Source: Gryllotalpicola protaetiae
Lineage (GTDB): Bacteria > Actinomycetota > Actinomycetes > Actinomycetales > Microbacteriaceae
Reading direction: 5' to 3'
Length of the DNA stretch: 64,000 nt
NCBI RefSeq assembly: GCF_003627055.1
Contig: NZ_CP032624.1
Span: 1,054,001 to 1,118,000 of the forward strand
The position numbers and the translations under genes are program-made. Positions within the stretch are counted from its first letter, which is position 1; every line of letters begins with the position of its first letter. The notes beneath the pieces were generated by a model. The model was given only the letters and a program-made list of their open reading frames with translations. It searched no databases and was not told the DNA's origin. Shown here one piece after another: positions 1 to 8,002 of the stretch.

Positions 1-1333
1 CACTGGAGCAACCCAGCATGTCAGCGACCACGCCGGTCGCCCCGGCGGTCGAGGCGAGCTTGTTTGCGATCGCGGTCGACAGCGAACTGGCCGAGGTGCA
101 CGCGGCGCCGCTGACATCCAATTGTGCGAAACCTGACCAGACCGAGGTGTCACTGCTGTAGTCGATCCAGGTCGGCACCACGGGGGCGCTCGGAGCCGAC
201 CCGTACGCGCCCGGAGAGGACGGCACACCTGGGGCTGTGACGGTGATGGTGCCGTGGGTGCTCGACGAGGTGGTTCCCGTGTACCGAGGGTCGGTGTAGG
301 TCTTCGCGGTGACGTTTCCGCCAACGCAGTAGTCCCAGTTCGAGCACTGCAGCGCACCGAAGATCCACGCTCCGCCGTGCAACTGGCCGCTGCCAGAGAG
401 TGTCAGCGAACCGGCAGTCAGGCTTCCGCCGATGTAGGAGCCGCCACCCGTAATCGATACCGCTCCGGGGGTCCAAGCACTGCCGTCGATATGACTGCTG
501 CCGTCAACGGTGATCGAGCTGCCGACGACACTGCCAGACACCTTCACCCCACCGCTCAGGCTCACCGCACCGCTTGCCCAGACATTGCCTGTGACATTGC
601 AGGACCCGCTGATCGCGAGATCTCCGCCTTCGACTACTAGATCGGCATTGCTGTAGAACGCGCCCGAGCAGTTGACGTTCCCGGTTTGGATAACGACATC
701 AGGCGACGCTGAACCGACCTCGACCAGTGAGCCGCCGCCGGCGAGTCCTCCGGTCGAATAGCCGAAGATCGCGGGTCCGTCAGCAATAAGACCGTGTGAT
801 GGACCCAGCACCACTTCCAGGTGAGCACTGTCCTGATCGCTGCGTCCCTGGATCCCGTTCTGCTGAGCCCAGCCCGTCGCCTCCAGCTTGACCTGTTGGC
901 CGAGAGCGGTCGGGCAGCCCGGATGCCAGACGCCATCCGAACCAGCATGCTGCACCGTTACCTTGTAGACCGAATTCGGCGCCGCCATTGTGCTCGGCGT
1001 CGGCCCGGGCACGGGCACCAACGGCGTCGGGCTGACCGGGGCCACCGAATTGTCGTAGTTGCCCGCAAGAGCGGGACAGCGCCACACGGAGGTCGGACTC
1101 GCAGGAAAGCCCGCGGCGGCCCCTTTGTCGATATCGGCCGTGACGACGGCGACTCCTTGGTCTGCCGCGCCACGGGACTGCACACCGGCCCGGGTCGACG
1201 TGCTGGCGCCCAGTGCCGATGCCACCATCGTTCCCATCAGGGCGAGCACAATCCCACAGACAAGGATGACGCCGATGACGGAGACGAGCGCGTAGCCGCG
1301 GTCGCTCTGATCCTTCTGCCGCAAGGCAGCCAT
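1..1333 (-). CDS. Large PilX-like minor pilin, partial (runs off the left edge)
   Basis: The frame is open from an ATG at 1333 to the window edge (444 codons, no stop). The product starts MAALRQKDQSDRG then YALVSVIGVILVCGIVLALM: a short basic leader, a Gly before the cleavage point and one hydrophobic helix, as in type IV prepilins. Glu at +5 of the mature protein is absent (Ser instead), as in some PilX/GspK-like pilins. After about residue 200 it becomes Gly/Ser-rich with short repeating strands of the form GSVxxSGxxxxG, suggesting a polymer-forming (bactofilin-like) beta-helix. It follows the upstream minor pilin with only a few bases between, so it is the seventh gene of the pilus operon. 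The pilin role is inferred from leader and position. GTG at 1345 or TTG at 1342 are alternative starts. Confidence 0.75.
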   Translation of the reverse strand, partial: MAALRQKDQSDRGYALVSVIGVILVCGIVLALMGTMVASALGASTSTRAGVQSRGAADQGVAVVTADIDKGAAAGFPASPTSVWRCPALAGNYDNSVAPVSPTPLVPVPGPTPSTMAAPNSVYKVTVQHAGSDGVWHPGCPTALGQQVKLEATGWAQQNGIQGRSDQDSAHLEVVLGPSHGLIADGPAIFGYSTGGLAGGGSLVEVGSASPDVVIQTGNVNCSGAFYSNADLVVEGGDLAISGSCNVTGNVWASGAVSLSGGVKVSGSVVGSSITVDGSSHIDGSAWTPGAVSITGGGSYIGGSLTAGSLTLSGSGQLHGGAWIFGALQCSNWDYCVGGNVTAKTYTDPRYTGTTSSSTHGTITVTAPGVPSSPGAYGSAPSAPVVPTWIDYSSDTSVWSGFAQLDVSGAACTSASSLSTAIANKLASTAGATGVVADMLGCSS

Positions 1334-1338
1334 GAGTT

Positions 1339-1932
1339 TCAACACGCGATACCTGCCCCTGAGCTTGAGGGACTGGATGCGATCTGCGACACGATCGAGA
1401 CCGAGTGCCCGTCGTAGCCCGTGCCTACGAACGTGACCTCGAGGACGGTGTTGGGAGTCGGGTCGGTCATATTGTGCGGCCCAGCGAGGAACACCGGCGT
1501 CGCGCCCTTGGGTGAAACTCGGGTCGCAAGAGAAGTCCAATGGAGCGTCTCCGCTGCAAAGGTGTTGCCGTCGTTCCAGGTGGCAACGCTGATCGTGCTG
1601 GCGGAGGCCGAGTAGCGCCACGCATGGCATGTCCACGCGGCGCTCGACCTCGGGCTCAATGATGGGGCGATCACGATGATGTCTCCTGGTTGCGAACCGT
1701 TGGTGACGGTGAACACGGGGGCGTTTTCAAGCCCTTGCTGCAGCGACCGGAGTGCCAGCTGCGCGCTGGTCGTCGAGTCCGTCTGGGTCGAGACGGTCGA
1801 CTGCGCCCGAAGACTGGCGACTATGAACGACGCCGCCAGACTGAGGACCAGGGCGCCGACCGCCATCGTAACGATGAGTTCGATGAGCGTGAACCCCTGC
1901 TCGTCCTGCGGCTGCAACCGAGGTGAACCCAT
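1339..1932 (-). CDS. Type IV minor prepilin (PilW/GspJ-like)
   Basis: A 197-residue protein with a classic class III signal: the leader ends in DEQG and is followed by FTLIELIVTMAVGALVLSLA, so prepilin peptidase should cut between Gly and Phe and Glu sits at mature position 5. The rest is a soluble globular domain with few recognisable motifs, including two Cys (TCHAW and the C-terminal GIAC) that could pair. The start ATG lies 3 bases after the stop of the preceding minor pilin, so translation is probably coupled. Size and position match PilW/GspJ-type minor pilins that prime pilus assembly. The exact minor-pilin class is not certain. Confidence 0.85.
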   Translation of the reverse strand: MGSPRLQPQDEQGFTLIELIVTMAVGALVLSLAASFIVASLRAQSTVSTQTDSTTSAQLALRSLQQGLENAPVFTVTNGSQPGDIIVIAPSLSPRSSAAWTCHAWRYSASASTISVATWNDGNTFAAETLHWTSLATRVSPKGATPVFLAGPHNMTDPTPNTVLEVTFVGTGYDGHSVSIVSQIASSPSSSGAGIAC

Positions 1933-1935
1933 GGC

Positions 1936-2370
1936 CTAACCTGTCACCACAACGGACGTCTGGCCTGAGGCCAGTACGTCGGACGGGTCCGTCGGCCGGT
2001 AGGCGATCGATGAGATCGTCGCAACGCCTGGCGCCGTCGTGCTCGCGCTGGACGGGTTGCACACGACGGCGGTATCAATCTCGATCTTCGCGCCCGCGGC
2101 CGTGGTGATGACCGCGGACTGCGGAAGCAACGGAGGGAGGGGGGCCGGGGGTATGAGTGCGGCGCACGTACTGCCTGCGTTTCGTGCGCGCTCCAGCATC
2201 TGGTTTACACCTTGATTGGCGGTCGCGAGCAGCGAGTTCTTGGCTGAGACGTTGATCATGCCCATGACGGCCGGCAGCATCACCACGGCCAGGATCGCGA
2301 GGAGAAAGATCGCGACGATGACCTCGATGAGACCGAGGCCAGTTTCATGGTTTTCGGCCGGGTTTTTCAT
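1936..2370 (-). CDS. Type IV minor prepilin (PilV/GspI-like)
   Basis: A 144-residue protein. The leader MKNPAENHETG precedes LGLIEVIVAIFLLAILAVVM, giving a prepilin peptidase site after Gly with Glu at mature position 5. The frame stays open upstream to 2433, but the ATG at 2370 is chosen because it gives a leader of normal length and has a purine-rich AAAGGGGG just upstream. The mature domain contains a Pro-rich loop (PPAPLPPLLPQ) and two Cys. It lies between the major pilin gene and the PilW-like gene and is presumably a minor pilin that initiates or caps the fibre. The PilV/GspI assignment rests on order and size only. Confidence 0.82.
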   Translation of the reverse strand: MKNPAENHETGLGLIEVIVAIFLLAILAVVMLPAVMGMINVSAKNSLLATANQGVNQMLERARNAGSTCAALIPPAPLPPLLPQSAVITTAAGAKIEIDTAVVCNPSSASTTAPGVATISSIAYRPTDPSDVLASGQTSVVVTG

Positions 2371-2453
2371 GGGCCCCCTTTCGCGCCGAGATCGAATGCG
2401 GGGCAGGGCACTAACAAGGGCCCTGCCCCGCAACAGATCTAGTCGAACGCTGC

Positions 2454-2960
2454 CTACGGCGTCACGCAGGTCGTCGGCAGCGAGTGCGTCGCGTCGACCT
2501 TGGTCACGCCGTCAGTGTCGGTCGCCCAATAGCTGTTGTTTGCGCTCTTGCCAGACACGCAGAACGTCGACCCGGTCGCTTTGAAAGCAAGGCCCGTTGT
2601 GTATTTGCTGAACGTGGCACCAGCACCGGTCCAGTCAGCGGTGGAAATCGCGGTGGTGCCATCCACAAACGTGGTCGGCAGACCGGTAGCGGCCGTGGTC
2701 GAAGCCGTCATACTCGACGGAAGCTGCCCGCCGCTAGTCTCCAAGCTCACCACCGCCGTCTTAAGATTGGTGACATCAGTCTGCACGGCGCTGTCCTTGG
2801 CGTTGTTCTGGACATTGAGGTACACGGGGATCGCGATCGCGGCGAGGATGCCGATGATGATCACGACGACGAGGAGCTCGATCAGGGTGAAGCCCTTCTC
2901 GTCCTCGGCCAGGAGGCCCTTGCGGCGGGCATTGAGCTTGCCCATGAGGCGGAAATACAT
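2454..2960 (-). CDS. Major type IV pilin
   Basis: A 168-residue prepilin. The leader MYFRLMGKLNARRKGLLAEDEKG is followed by FTLIELLVVVIIIGILAAIA, the near-invariant N-terminal helix of type IVa pilins, with cleavage after Gly and Glu5 present. ATG 2960 is preferred over ATG 2945 because an AAAGGAA ribosome site lies about 10 bases upstream of it. The C-terminal half has two Cys (STFCVSG and LPTTCVTP) that can form the usual pilin disulfide loop. It is separated from pilC by 176 bp, the largest gap in the pilus operon, which could hold its own promoter for high expression. Its typical pilin core makes it the likely main fibre subunit. Confidence 0.9.
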   Translation of the reverse strand: MYFRLMGKLNARRKGLLAEDEKGFTLIELLVVVIIIGILAAIAIPVYLNVQNNAKDSAVQTDVTNLKTAVVSLETSGGQLPSSMTASTTAATGLPTTFVDGTTAISTADWTGAGATFSKYTTGLAFKATGSTFCVSGKSANNSYWATDTDGVTKVDATHSLPTTCVTP

Positions 2961-3136
2961 GGTCGGGTATTCCTTTGTTTGTCGGTCGGGATGGATGCAG
3001 ACGGACAAGACTTTCAAGCTCCGTCTGAAGTTGAGGTTAGGCGGCGTGTCGAGGGCCGGTAATCCCGCTTCCGGGGGTAAAAGATTCGCCCTAATCCCCC
3101 GATCAGGGGTGATTTCTACCCCTCTGTGGGGCTGGG
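2961..3136. other. Gap between pilC and the major pilin gene
   Basis: These 176 bp separate pilC from the pilin gene, whereas the neighbouring genes overlap or abut. On the minus strand the segment just before the pilin start carries the AAAGGAA ribosome site. The middle contains runs such as GGGGGTAAAAGATTCGCCC and GATCAGGGGTGATTTCTACCCC, the latter with short inverted arms GGGGT/ACCCC that could form a small hairpin. No convincing -35/-10 pair was found by eye. A separate pilin promoter or an mRNA-processing site would fit the need for excess pilin, but this is inference. Confidence 0.3.
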
Positions 3137-4378
3137 TCAGCTGGCGTTCTGGACGGCCGAGGTGATCTGGAAGATCGGGAGGTAAAGGCACACGATCATG
3201 CCACCCACGACCACACCGAGGAACGCAATCAAGAGCGGCTCGATGAGGCTTGTCAGCGCCTCTGTGGTGGCCTGCACCTCGGCGTCGTAGAACTCGGCGA
3301 TCTTGCGCAGCATGACCTCCATCGAGCCGGAGTCCTCACCCACCGCAACCATCTGAGTGACCATCGGAGGGAAGACCTCTTCATCGGCCATCGGCCCGGA
3401 GAACGACTTACCCTGCCGCACCGACTTCGCGATGCGCTCCAGCGCTGTCTCGATGACCCAGTTACCCGAGGTCTCTCCCACGATGCGCAGTGCGTTGAGA
3501 ATCGGTACGCCGGCCGCCAGCATGCTCGCCATGTTGCGAGAGAAGCGCGCGATGGCGATCTTCTTCATCAGCAGACCGAACACGGGCAGTTTGAGCTTGA
3601 CCGGATCGATCTTGGCGCGCACGGCTGGTTCGTTCTTGTTCCGCCGCCACCAGACGCTGCCGGCGATCACGAGGACGACGAGGGTCGGAGCGATCCACAC
3701 CATCTGATGGGAGATGTCGACCAGGATCTGCGTGGGTAGCGGCAGTTTCGAGCCCAAACTCGCGAACATCTTCGCAAAGATCGGCACGATAAAAGTCAGC
3801 ATCACCACGACGGCGACGAGCGACATCGCAAGAACCATCATGGGGTAGGCCATCGCCGACTTGATGGTCGAGCGCAGCGCCGCCTCTTTTTCGAAGGTCG
3901 TCGCGATCGAGTCGAGCGCACCGTCAAGGAATCCGCCGGTCTCGCCCGCCCGGATCATGTTGATCATCAAGGGCGGGAAGACGTCGTCGTGCTTGCTCAT
4001 GCTCTCCGAGAGAGCAGAGCCCGTCTCGACGTCTTTCGAGACCGAGTGAAGCGTCTCCTTCAACTTCTCGTTCTCGCTCTGGTCGGCCAGGATCACCAGG
4101 GTGCGCAGCAGCGACAGGCCGGCTCCGGTCATGGTCGACATCTGCCTGCTCATCACGGCGAGGTCCTTGAGACCGACGCTCTTCTTGAGGAATCCGAACT
4201 CGATGTCGCGATTGAGGCCGGTGCCTGCCGCGGCGACGGAGATGGGCGTGAGCCCCATTCCGACGAGGCGCGAGGTTGCCGCCGCCTCGTTGGGCGCCTC
4301 AAGGCGGCCCTTCGTGATCTTGCCGTCGGGCCCACGGCCCTTGTACGAGAACGTCGTGGGGGCGACCGTCGTCATCAC
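3137..4378 (-). CDS. pilC: Type IV pilus inner-membrane platform protein PilC
   Basis: A 413-residue GspF/PilC-family protein, normal length for the family. It begins with the conserved FSYKGRGPDGKITKGRLEA segment and has two T2SSF domains (about residues 70-200 and 275-400). Diagnostic stretches include GLSLLRTL, AGETGGFLDGAL and, in the second repeat, GVPILNALRIVGE and VGEDSGSMEVML. Three hydrophobic segments (about 180-200, 228-246, 375-400) are the expected membrane helices. PilC couples the PilB and PilT motors to pilin insertion. The start ATG overlaps the pilT stop as ATGA, so the two are translationally coupled. Confidence 0.96.
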   Translation of the reverse strand: MMTTVAPTTFSYKGRGPDGKITKGRLEAPNEAAATSRLVGMGLTPISVAAAGTGLNRDIEFGFLKKSVGLKDLAVMSRQMSTMTGAGLSLLRTLVILADQSENEKLKETLHSVSKDVETGSALSESMSKHDDVFPPLMINMIRAGETGGFLDGALDSIATTFEKEAALRSTIKSAMAYPMMVLAMSLVAVVVMLTFIVPIFAKMFASLGSKLPLPTQILVDISHQMVWIAPTLVVLVIAGSVWWRRNKNEPAVRAKIDPVKLKLPVFGLLMKKIAIARFSRNMASMLAAGVPILNALRIVGETSGNWVIETALERIAKSVRQGKSFSGPMADEEVFPPMVTQMVAVGEDSGSMEVMLRKIAEFYDAEVQATTEALTSLIEPLLIAFLGVVVGGMIVCLYLPIFQITSAVQNAS

Positions 4379-6042
4379 TGCACCAACCGGCTGAAGCTGT
4401 CGCCGAAGTCGGGGCCGGCCGCCTGAAGGGCACGGCCCGTGGCATCCGTCGCCGTCTCCGCACGGTGGATCAGGCGGTCGAACGCGGCCGGATCATGGGA
4501 CTTCTCGAGGGCGGCCTCGCGGGTGATCTTGCCTGCATTGACCAATTCGGCCAGGTTCTGATCCATGGTGTGCATGCCGAGGTCGCGCCCGGCCTGCATC
4601 GACGAGGCGATCTGATAGGTCTTGCCCTCGCGGATCAGGTTGCCGACAGCCGGTGTCGTCACGAGCACCTCGGTCGCGACAACGCGGCCCTCGCCGCTGG
4701 CCTTCTTGATCAGCGTCTGACAGACCACGCCCTGCAGGGTCGCCGCGAGCTGCACGCGCACCTGGTCCTGCTGGTGCGGCGGGAAGACGTCGATGACGCG
4801 GTCGATGGTCTGCGCGGCATCCTGCGTGTGCAGCGTCGCGAAGACGAGGTGGCCGGTCTCGGCCGCAGTGAGCGCGACCGAGATCGTCTCGAGGTCGCGG
4901 AGCTCGCCGACCAGAATCACGTCGGGGTCCTGACGCAGCACGTGCTTCAGCGCGTTCGCGAAGCTGTGGGTGTCGTGACCGACCTCGCGCTGGTTGATGA
5001 TCGACTTCTTGTGGTTGTGCAGGAACTCGATCGGGTCCTCGACCGTGACGATGTGGTCGGTGCGCGTCTCGTTCACCAGGTCGATCAGCGCCGCGAGAGT
5101 CGTCGACTTGCCGGAGCCGGTCGGGCCCGTGACCAGTACCAGGCCGCGGGGCAGCCCCGCGAACCGGCCGATGTGCTCGGGAACGCCGAGCGCCTTGAGG
5201 CCCTTGATCTCGGTCGGGATGAGACGGAACGCCGCGCCGATCGAGTCGCGCTGCTGGTAGAAGTTCACGCGGAAGCGCGCGTTGGCGCTCACCGTGTAGG
5301 CGAAGTCGAGTTCGAGCTCTTTCTCGAACTGCTCCTTCTGGGCATCGGTCAGCAGGGTGTAGAGCGCGTGCTTGACGCGGTCGCGATCCCACACGACCGT
5401 GCCGGGGGCCGAGCGCAGGCCGCCGTCGACGCGCAGCATCGGCGTCGCATTGGCCGTGACGTGAAGGTCGGACGCCCGGCTCGCGACCACTTCCTGCAGT
5501 GCGGCGATCAGCTGCGGATCTGCGTTGTCGCGCTGGGGGCTCGAGGTGTCGGTGACGGGGATCTTGACCGTGGGGGAGGGGTTGGGCGCCACGGGTGCGG
5601 GGGTCGGGGCGGGGGCCACGGTCGACTGGACGATCGTTTCGAGACGCGCTTCGCGCTCCTCAACGATCGGGGGCCGCTCAACGATCGGAGGCTGTTCAAC
5701 GATCGGAGCCTGTTCAACGATCGGGGCGGGCGCCGGCACAGGCGCTGGGGGTGTGAGGAACGTCTCGCGCTGACGGAGGGTCGCCAGCATGTCGGCGAGG
5801 GCCTGGTCGTCGTAGTTGTCCGGCGGCGGTGCAGAGGGGATCGCGTCGAGACGCGGCGCTACATGCTGCTCCTCGGCGATCGGCGCCTGGTCGAACGCCG
5901 CCGGCTGGTGCCGCTCACGAAGAGAGCGACGCGACGGCGGGGCATCCGTCGCCTGCGCTGGAGCCGCCGCAGGCGTCGGCCGCCAGCCGAAGACGTCACC
6001 GCCCTCTGACATGTCAGGAATCTCGTAAACGGGCTTGTCCAT
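4375..6042 (-). CDS. pilT: PilT-type pilus retraction ATPase with a long N-terminal extension
   Basis: A 555-residue protein. From about residue 175 onward it is a standard PilT: SRASDLHVTANATPMLRVDG, Walker A GPTGSGKSTT near residue 305, an Asp-box region with TVEDPIEFLH, Walker B ILVGELRDLETI, and TGHLVFATLHT. PilT powers pilus retraction in twitching, adhesion and DNA uptake. Typical PilT proteins are about 340-370 residues. Here an extra ~175 residues at the N-terminus are Pro/Ala-rich and include six-residue tandem repeats of the PIVEQP type (about residues 105-128), next to an in-frame palindromic repeat read as EEREARLETIV. A strong AAAAAGGAG ribosome site precedes ATG 6042. The extension is probably disordered; its role is unknown. 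Confidence 0.95.
   Translation of the reverse strand: MDKPVYEIPDMSEGGDVFGWRPTPAAAPAQATDAPPSRRSLRERHQPAAFDQAPIAEEQHVAPRLDAIPSAPPPDNYDDQALADMLATLRQRETFLTPPAPVPAPAPIVEQAPIVEQPPIVERPPIVEEREARLETIVQSTVAPAPTPAPVAPNPSPTVKIPVTDTSSPQRDNADPQLIAALQEVVASRASDLHVTANATPMLRVDGGLRSAPGTVVWDRDRVKHALYTLLTDAQKEQFEKELELDFAYTVSANARFRVNFYQQRDSIGAAFRLIPTEIKGLKALGVPEHIGRFAGLPRGLVLVTGPTGSGKSTTLAALIDLVNETRTDHIVTVEDPIEFLHNHKKSIINQREVGHDTHSFANALKHVLRQDPDVILVGELRDLETISVALTAAETGHLVFATLHTQDAAQTIDRVIDVFPPHQQDQVRVQLAATLQGVVCQTLIKKASGEGRVVATEVLVTTPAVGNLIREGKTYQIASSMQAGRDLGMHTMDQNLAELVNAGKITREAALEKSHDPAAFDRLIHRAETATDATGRALQAAGPDFGDSFSRLVQ
5632..5670 (-). repeat. Palindromic TCGAGACGC element inside pilT (copy A)
   Basis: The outer arms are CGATCGTT and AACGATCG, an exact inverted repeat. 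The inner core GCGCTTCGCGC is also self-complementary. It lies in frame in the Pro-rich linker of pilT and is translated on the minus strand as IVEEREARLETI. Similar elements occur at 9560, 10853, 60105 and 60425, with a reversed relative at 48193. Confidence 0.8.
5660..5728 (-). repeat. 18-bp tandem repeat in the pilT linker
   Basis: The string TCAACGATCGG recurs at 5660, 5678, 5696 and 5714, an exact 18 bp period, and encodes hexapeptides of the PIVEQ/ER-P type. The repeated unit equals the right-hand end of palindromic element A, so the array probably arose by tandem duplication after the element inserted. The unit is a multiple of three, so copy-number change would lengthen the linker without a frameshift. 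Confidence 0.85.
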
Positions 6043-6060
6043 GGTGCTCCTTTTTCCCCG

Positions 6061-7737
6061 CTAGGCCACGACGCGAAGAACCTCTTCGACAGAGGTCCAC
6101 CCCTCAAGGCACTTGGCCCAGCCGTCTTCGCGCAGCGTGAGCATTCCTTGCTCCCTGGCCACGCGGCCGATCTCTGCGCTCGAGCGGCGCTCGACGGTGA
6201 GGCGCTCGACCTGCTCGCTCACCGGCATGATCTCGTGCAGCGCCATCCGGCCGCGATACCCCGTTTGGGAACAGGCCTGGCAGCCGACCGGGCCGAACAG
6301 CACCCCGCCGAGGTTGTCGAGCGCCCTCATCGGGAAGCCGACCCGCTCGAGAAAAGCGCGATCGGGCTCGATCTCAGCCTTGCAGCGCTCGCACAGGCGC
6401 CGGGCGAGGCGCTGAGCGACGACGCAGTCGAGGGCAGAGCCCACGAGGAACGGCTCGATGTCCATCTCGGTGAGGCGGGTGATCGCGCTGGGCGCGTCGT
6501 TGGTGTGCAGCGTGCTCAGCACCAAGTGGCCGGTGAGCGCCGCCTCGATCGCGATCTGCGCGGTCTCGTGGTCGCGGATCTCACCGAGCAGCACCACATC
6601 GGGGTCAGAGCGCAGGATGCTGCGCAGCGCGCTCGCGAAGGTGAGCCCCGCCTTGGGATTCACCTGCACCTGGTTGATGCCAGGCATCCGATATTCGACC
6701 GGGTCCTCGACCGTGATCACGTTGATCTCAGGCTTCGAGACGGTGTTCAGCGTCGTGTACAGCGTCGTCGACTTGCCGGAGCCCGTCGGGCCTGTGACGA
6801 GGATCATGCCGTAGGGCTTCGTGTACGAGTTCCGATACACCTCGAAGTTCCGCGGCAGCAGGTTGAGGCTCTCGAGGGACATCGTCGTGCTGGTGTTGTC
6901 CAGGATTCGCATGACGATCTTCTCGCCCCACACCGTCGGCAGGGTCGCCACGCGCAGGTCGATCTTGCGGCCGCCGTGGCTCACCGACATCCGGCCGTCC
7001 TGCGGCTTGCGGCGCTCGGCGATGTCGATGTCGCTCATGATCTTGAGGCGGCTGATCACGCCGTTCTGGATCGCCTTCGGCGCACTCTGCATCTCGTGCA
7101 GCACGCCGTCGATGCGGTACCGCACCCGTACTTCGTGCTCCGCCGGCTCGATGTGGATGTCGCTCGCACGGTCTTGGATCGCCTGGCTCACGAGCAGGTT
7201 GACGAAGCGGACGATGGGTGCGTCGTCCTCGGCGTTGTCGGTGTCGAATGCGGCGAGCGCCGCCTCCTCACGCGACTGCTCCTCTTCGAAGGTGGCGGTC
7301 AGGTCCGACAGCTCGTCGTCAGCGCGCAGATAGCGGTTGAATGCGGCGTCGAGATCGGCGGACTCCGCGACCACCAACGAGATCGGGCGACCGGATGCCG
7401 TGCGCACGTCGTCAACGGCCGGCAGATTGTCGGGAGCGTCGGTCGCGACCACCAGGTCGCCATCGGCGAACGCGACCGGCAGGAGGCGGCTGCGCCTCAA
7501 GATCGCGGGGTTTACCAGCGCGACGGCGGTGCGGTCGACCGGGAAGTCGGTGAGGTCGACGAACTGCACGCCGGCCCGCGCGGCCTTGGCCTTGGCCACC
7601 TGGACGGCCGAGAGGACGCCGTCTTGAACCAGATGGCCGATCGCCTCGGCCTCAACGGCCGGGGTCGCCGAGATGAGGTCGAGGTGCTCAATGGGTAGGG
7701 CGCCGTGGAGGATGAGGATCTCCGTGAGGGACGCCAT
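6061..7737 (-). CDS. pilB: Type IV pilus assembly ATPase PilB (GspE family)
   Basis: A 558-residue GspE/PilB ATPase of normal length. The N-terminal ~150 residues form an MshEN/T2SSE_N-like domain. The ATPase part has DIHIEPAEHEVRVRYRIDG, Walker A GPTGSGKSTTLYTTL near residue 320, TVEDPVEYRMPGINQVQVN, Walker B VVLLGEIRDHETAQIA and TGHLVLSTLHTNDAP. A zinc-binding tetracysteine typical of PilB is present (CERC, then CQAC about 45 residues later). It hydrolyses ATP to drive pilin polymerisation with PilC. It is the first gene of the pilus operon. ATG 7737 is preceded by GTGAGGAGG at good spacing, one of the strongest ribosome sites in the window. Confidence 0.96.
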   Translation of the reverse strand: MASLTEILILHGALPIEHLDLISATPAVEAEAIGHLVQDGVLSAVQVAKAKAARAGVQFVDLTDFPVDRTAVALVNPAILRRSRLLPVAFADGDLVVATDAPDNLPAVDDVRTASGRPISLVVAESADLDAAFNRYLRADDELSDLTATFEEEQSREEAALAAFDTDNAEDDAPIVRFVNLLVSQAIQDRASDIHIEPAEHEVRVRYRIDGVLHEMQSAPKAIQNGVISRLKIMSDIDIAERRKPQDGRMSVSHGGRKIDLRVATLPTVWGEKIVMRILDNTSTTMSLESLNLLPRNFEVYRNSYTKPYGMILVTGPTGSGKSTTLYTTLNTVSKPEINVITVEDPVEYRMPGINQVQVNPKAGLTFASALRSILRSDPDVVLLGEIRDHETAQIAIEAALTGHLVLSTLHTNDAPSAITRLTEMDIEPFLVGSALDCVVAQRLARRLCERCKAEIEPDRAFLERVGFPMRALDNLGGVLFGPVGCQACSQTGYRGRMALHEIMPVSEQVERLTVERRSSAEIGRVAREQGMLTLREDGWAKCLEGWTSVEEVLRVVA

Positions 7738-7919
7738 GGGACGTACCTCCTCACGGGATGCACGCCTGGGTCGGGTACCCAGGTGGGGCGGTCGGTGTGT
7801 CCGGGGGTCGGCCCGGACCTGTGCAGGTTATACAGACCCTCAATTACGCGGCCATATCCCCGTGGTGGGGGCAGAACATGTGTATAGCCCTGATGTGGGG
7901 CGGTTTCCGCGCCTGGCCC
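7738..7919 (-). promoter_or_regulatory. Leader and putative promoter region of the pilus operon
   Basis: On the minus strand a -10-like TATAAC (plus coordinates 7827-7832) lies about 90 bases upstream of pilB; no good -35 was found. Between it and pilB are two inverted repeats: CCTGGGT/ACCCAGG with a 5-base loop (7765-7783) and GTCCGGG/CCCGGAC with a 6-base loop (7799-7818). A third small hairpin, CCCC/GGGG, is at 7858-7870. They could be a structured leader controlling pilB or the terminator of the upstream DUF559 gene. No T-tract follows them, so a simple intrinsic terminator is not clear. Confidence 0.4.
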
Positions 7920-8002
7920 GATCGGGCGCGCTTGGGTCGATGGGGCGCACTCGGCTCAAGCATCCGTATGCCCGATCCGTTCAGCTGCGCCCGACCGGTA
8001 GC
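7920..8002. repeat. Imperfect palindromic direct repeat, copy 1 (downstream of the DUF559 gene)
   Basis: The first 53 bases align without gaps to 8987-9039, sharing GATCGGGCG, GGGTCGAT, GGGC and AAGCATCCGTATGCC at identical spacing. Similarity continues weakly for about 30 more bases, ending in TGCGCCCGAccGG. The ends are inverted (CGATCGGGCG versus TGCGCCCG), so the unit looks like an ~80 bp palindromic element. It overlaps the last codons of the DUF559 gene. Confidence 0.7.

Noticed and set aside
5660-5728. Short regular repeats in pilT considered as a CRISPR fragment
   Set aside because: The period is 18 bp with no unique spacers and the array is inside a coding frame; it is a tandem repeat derived from the palindromic element.
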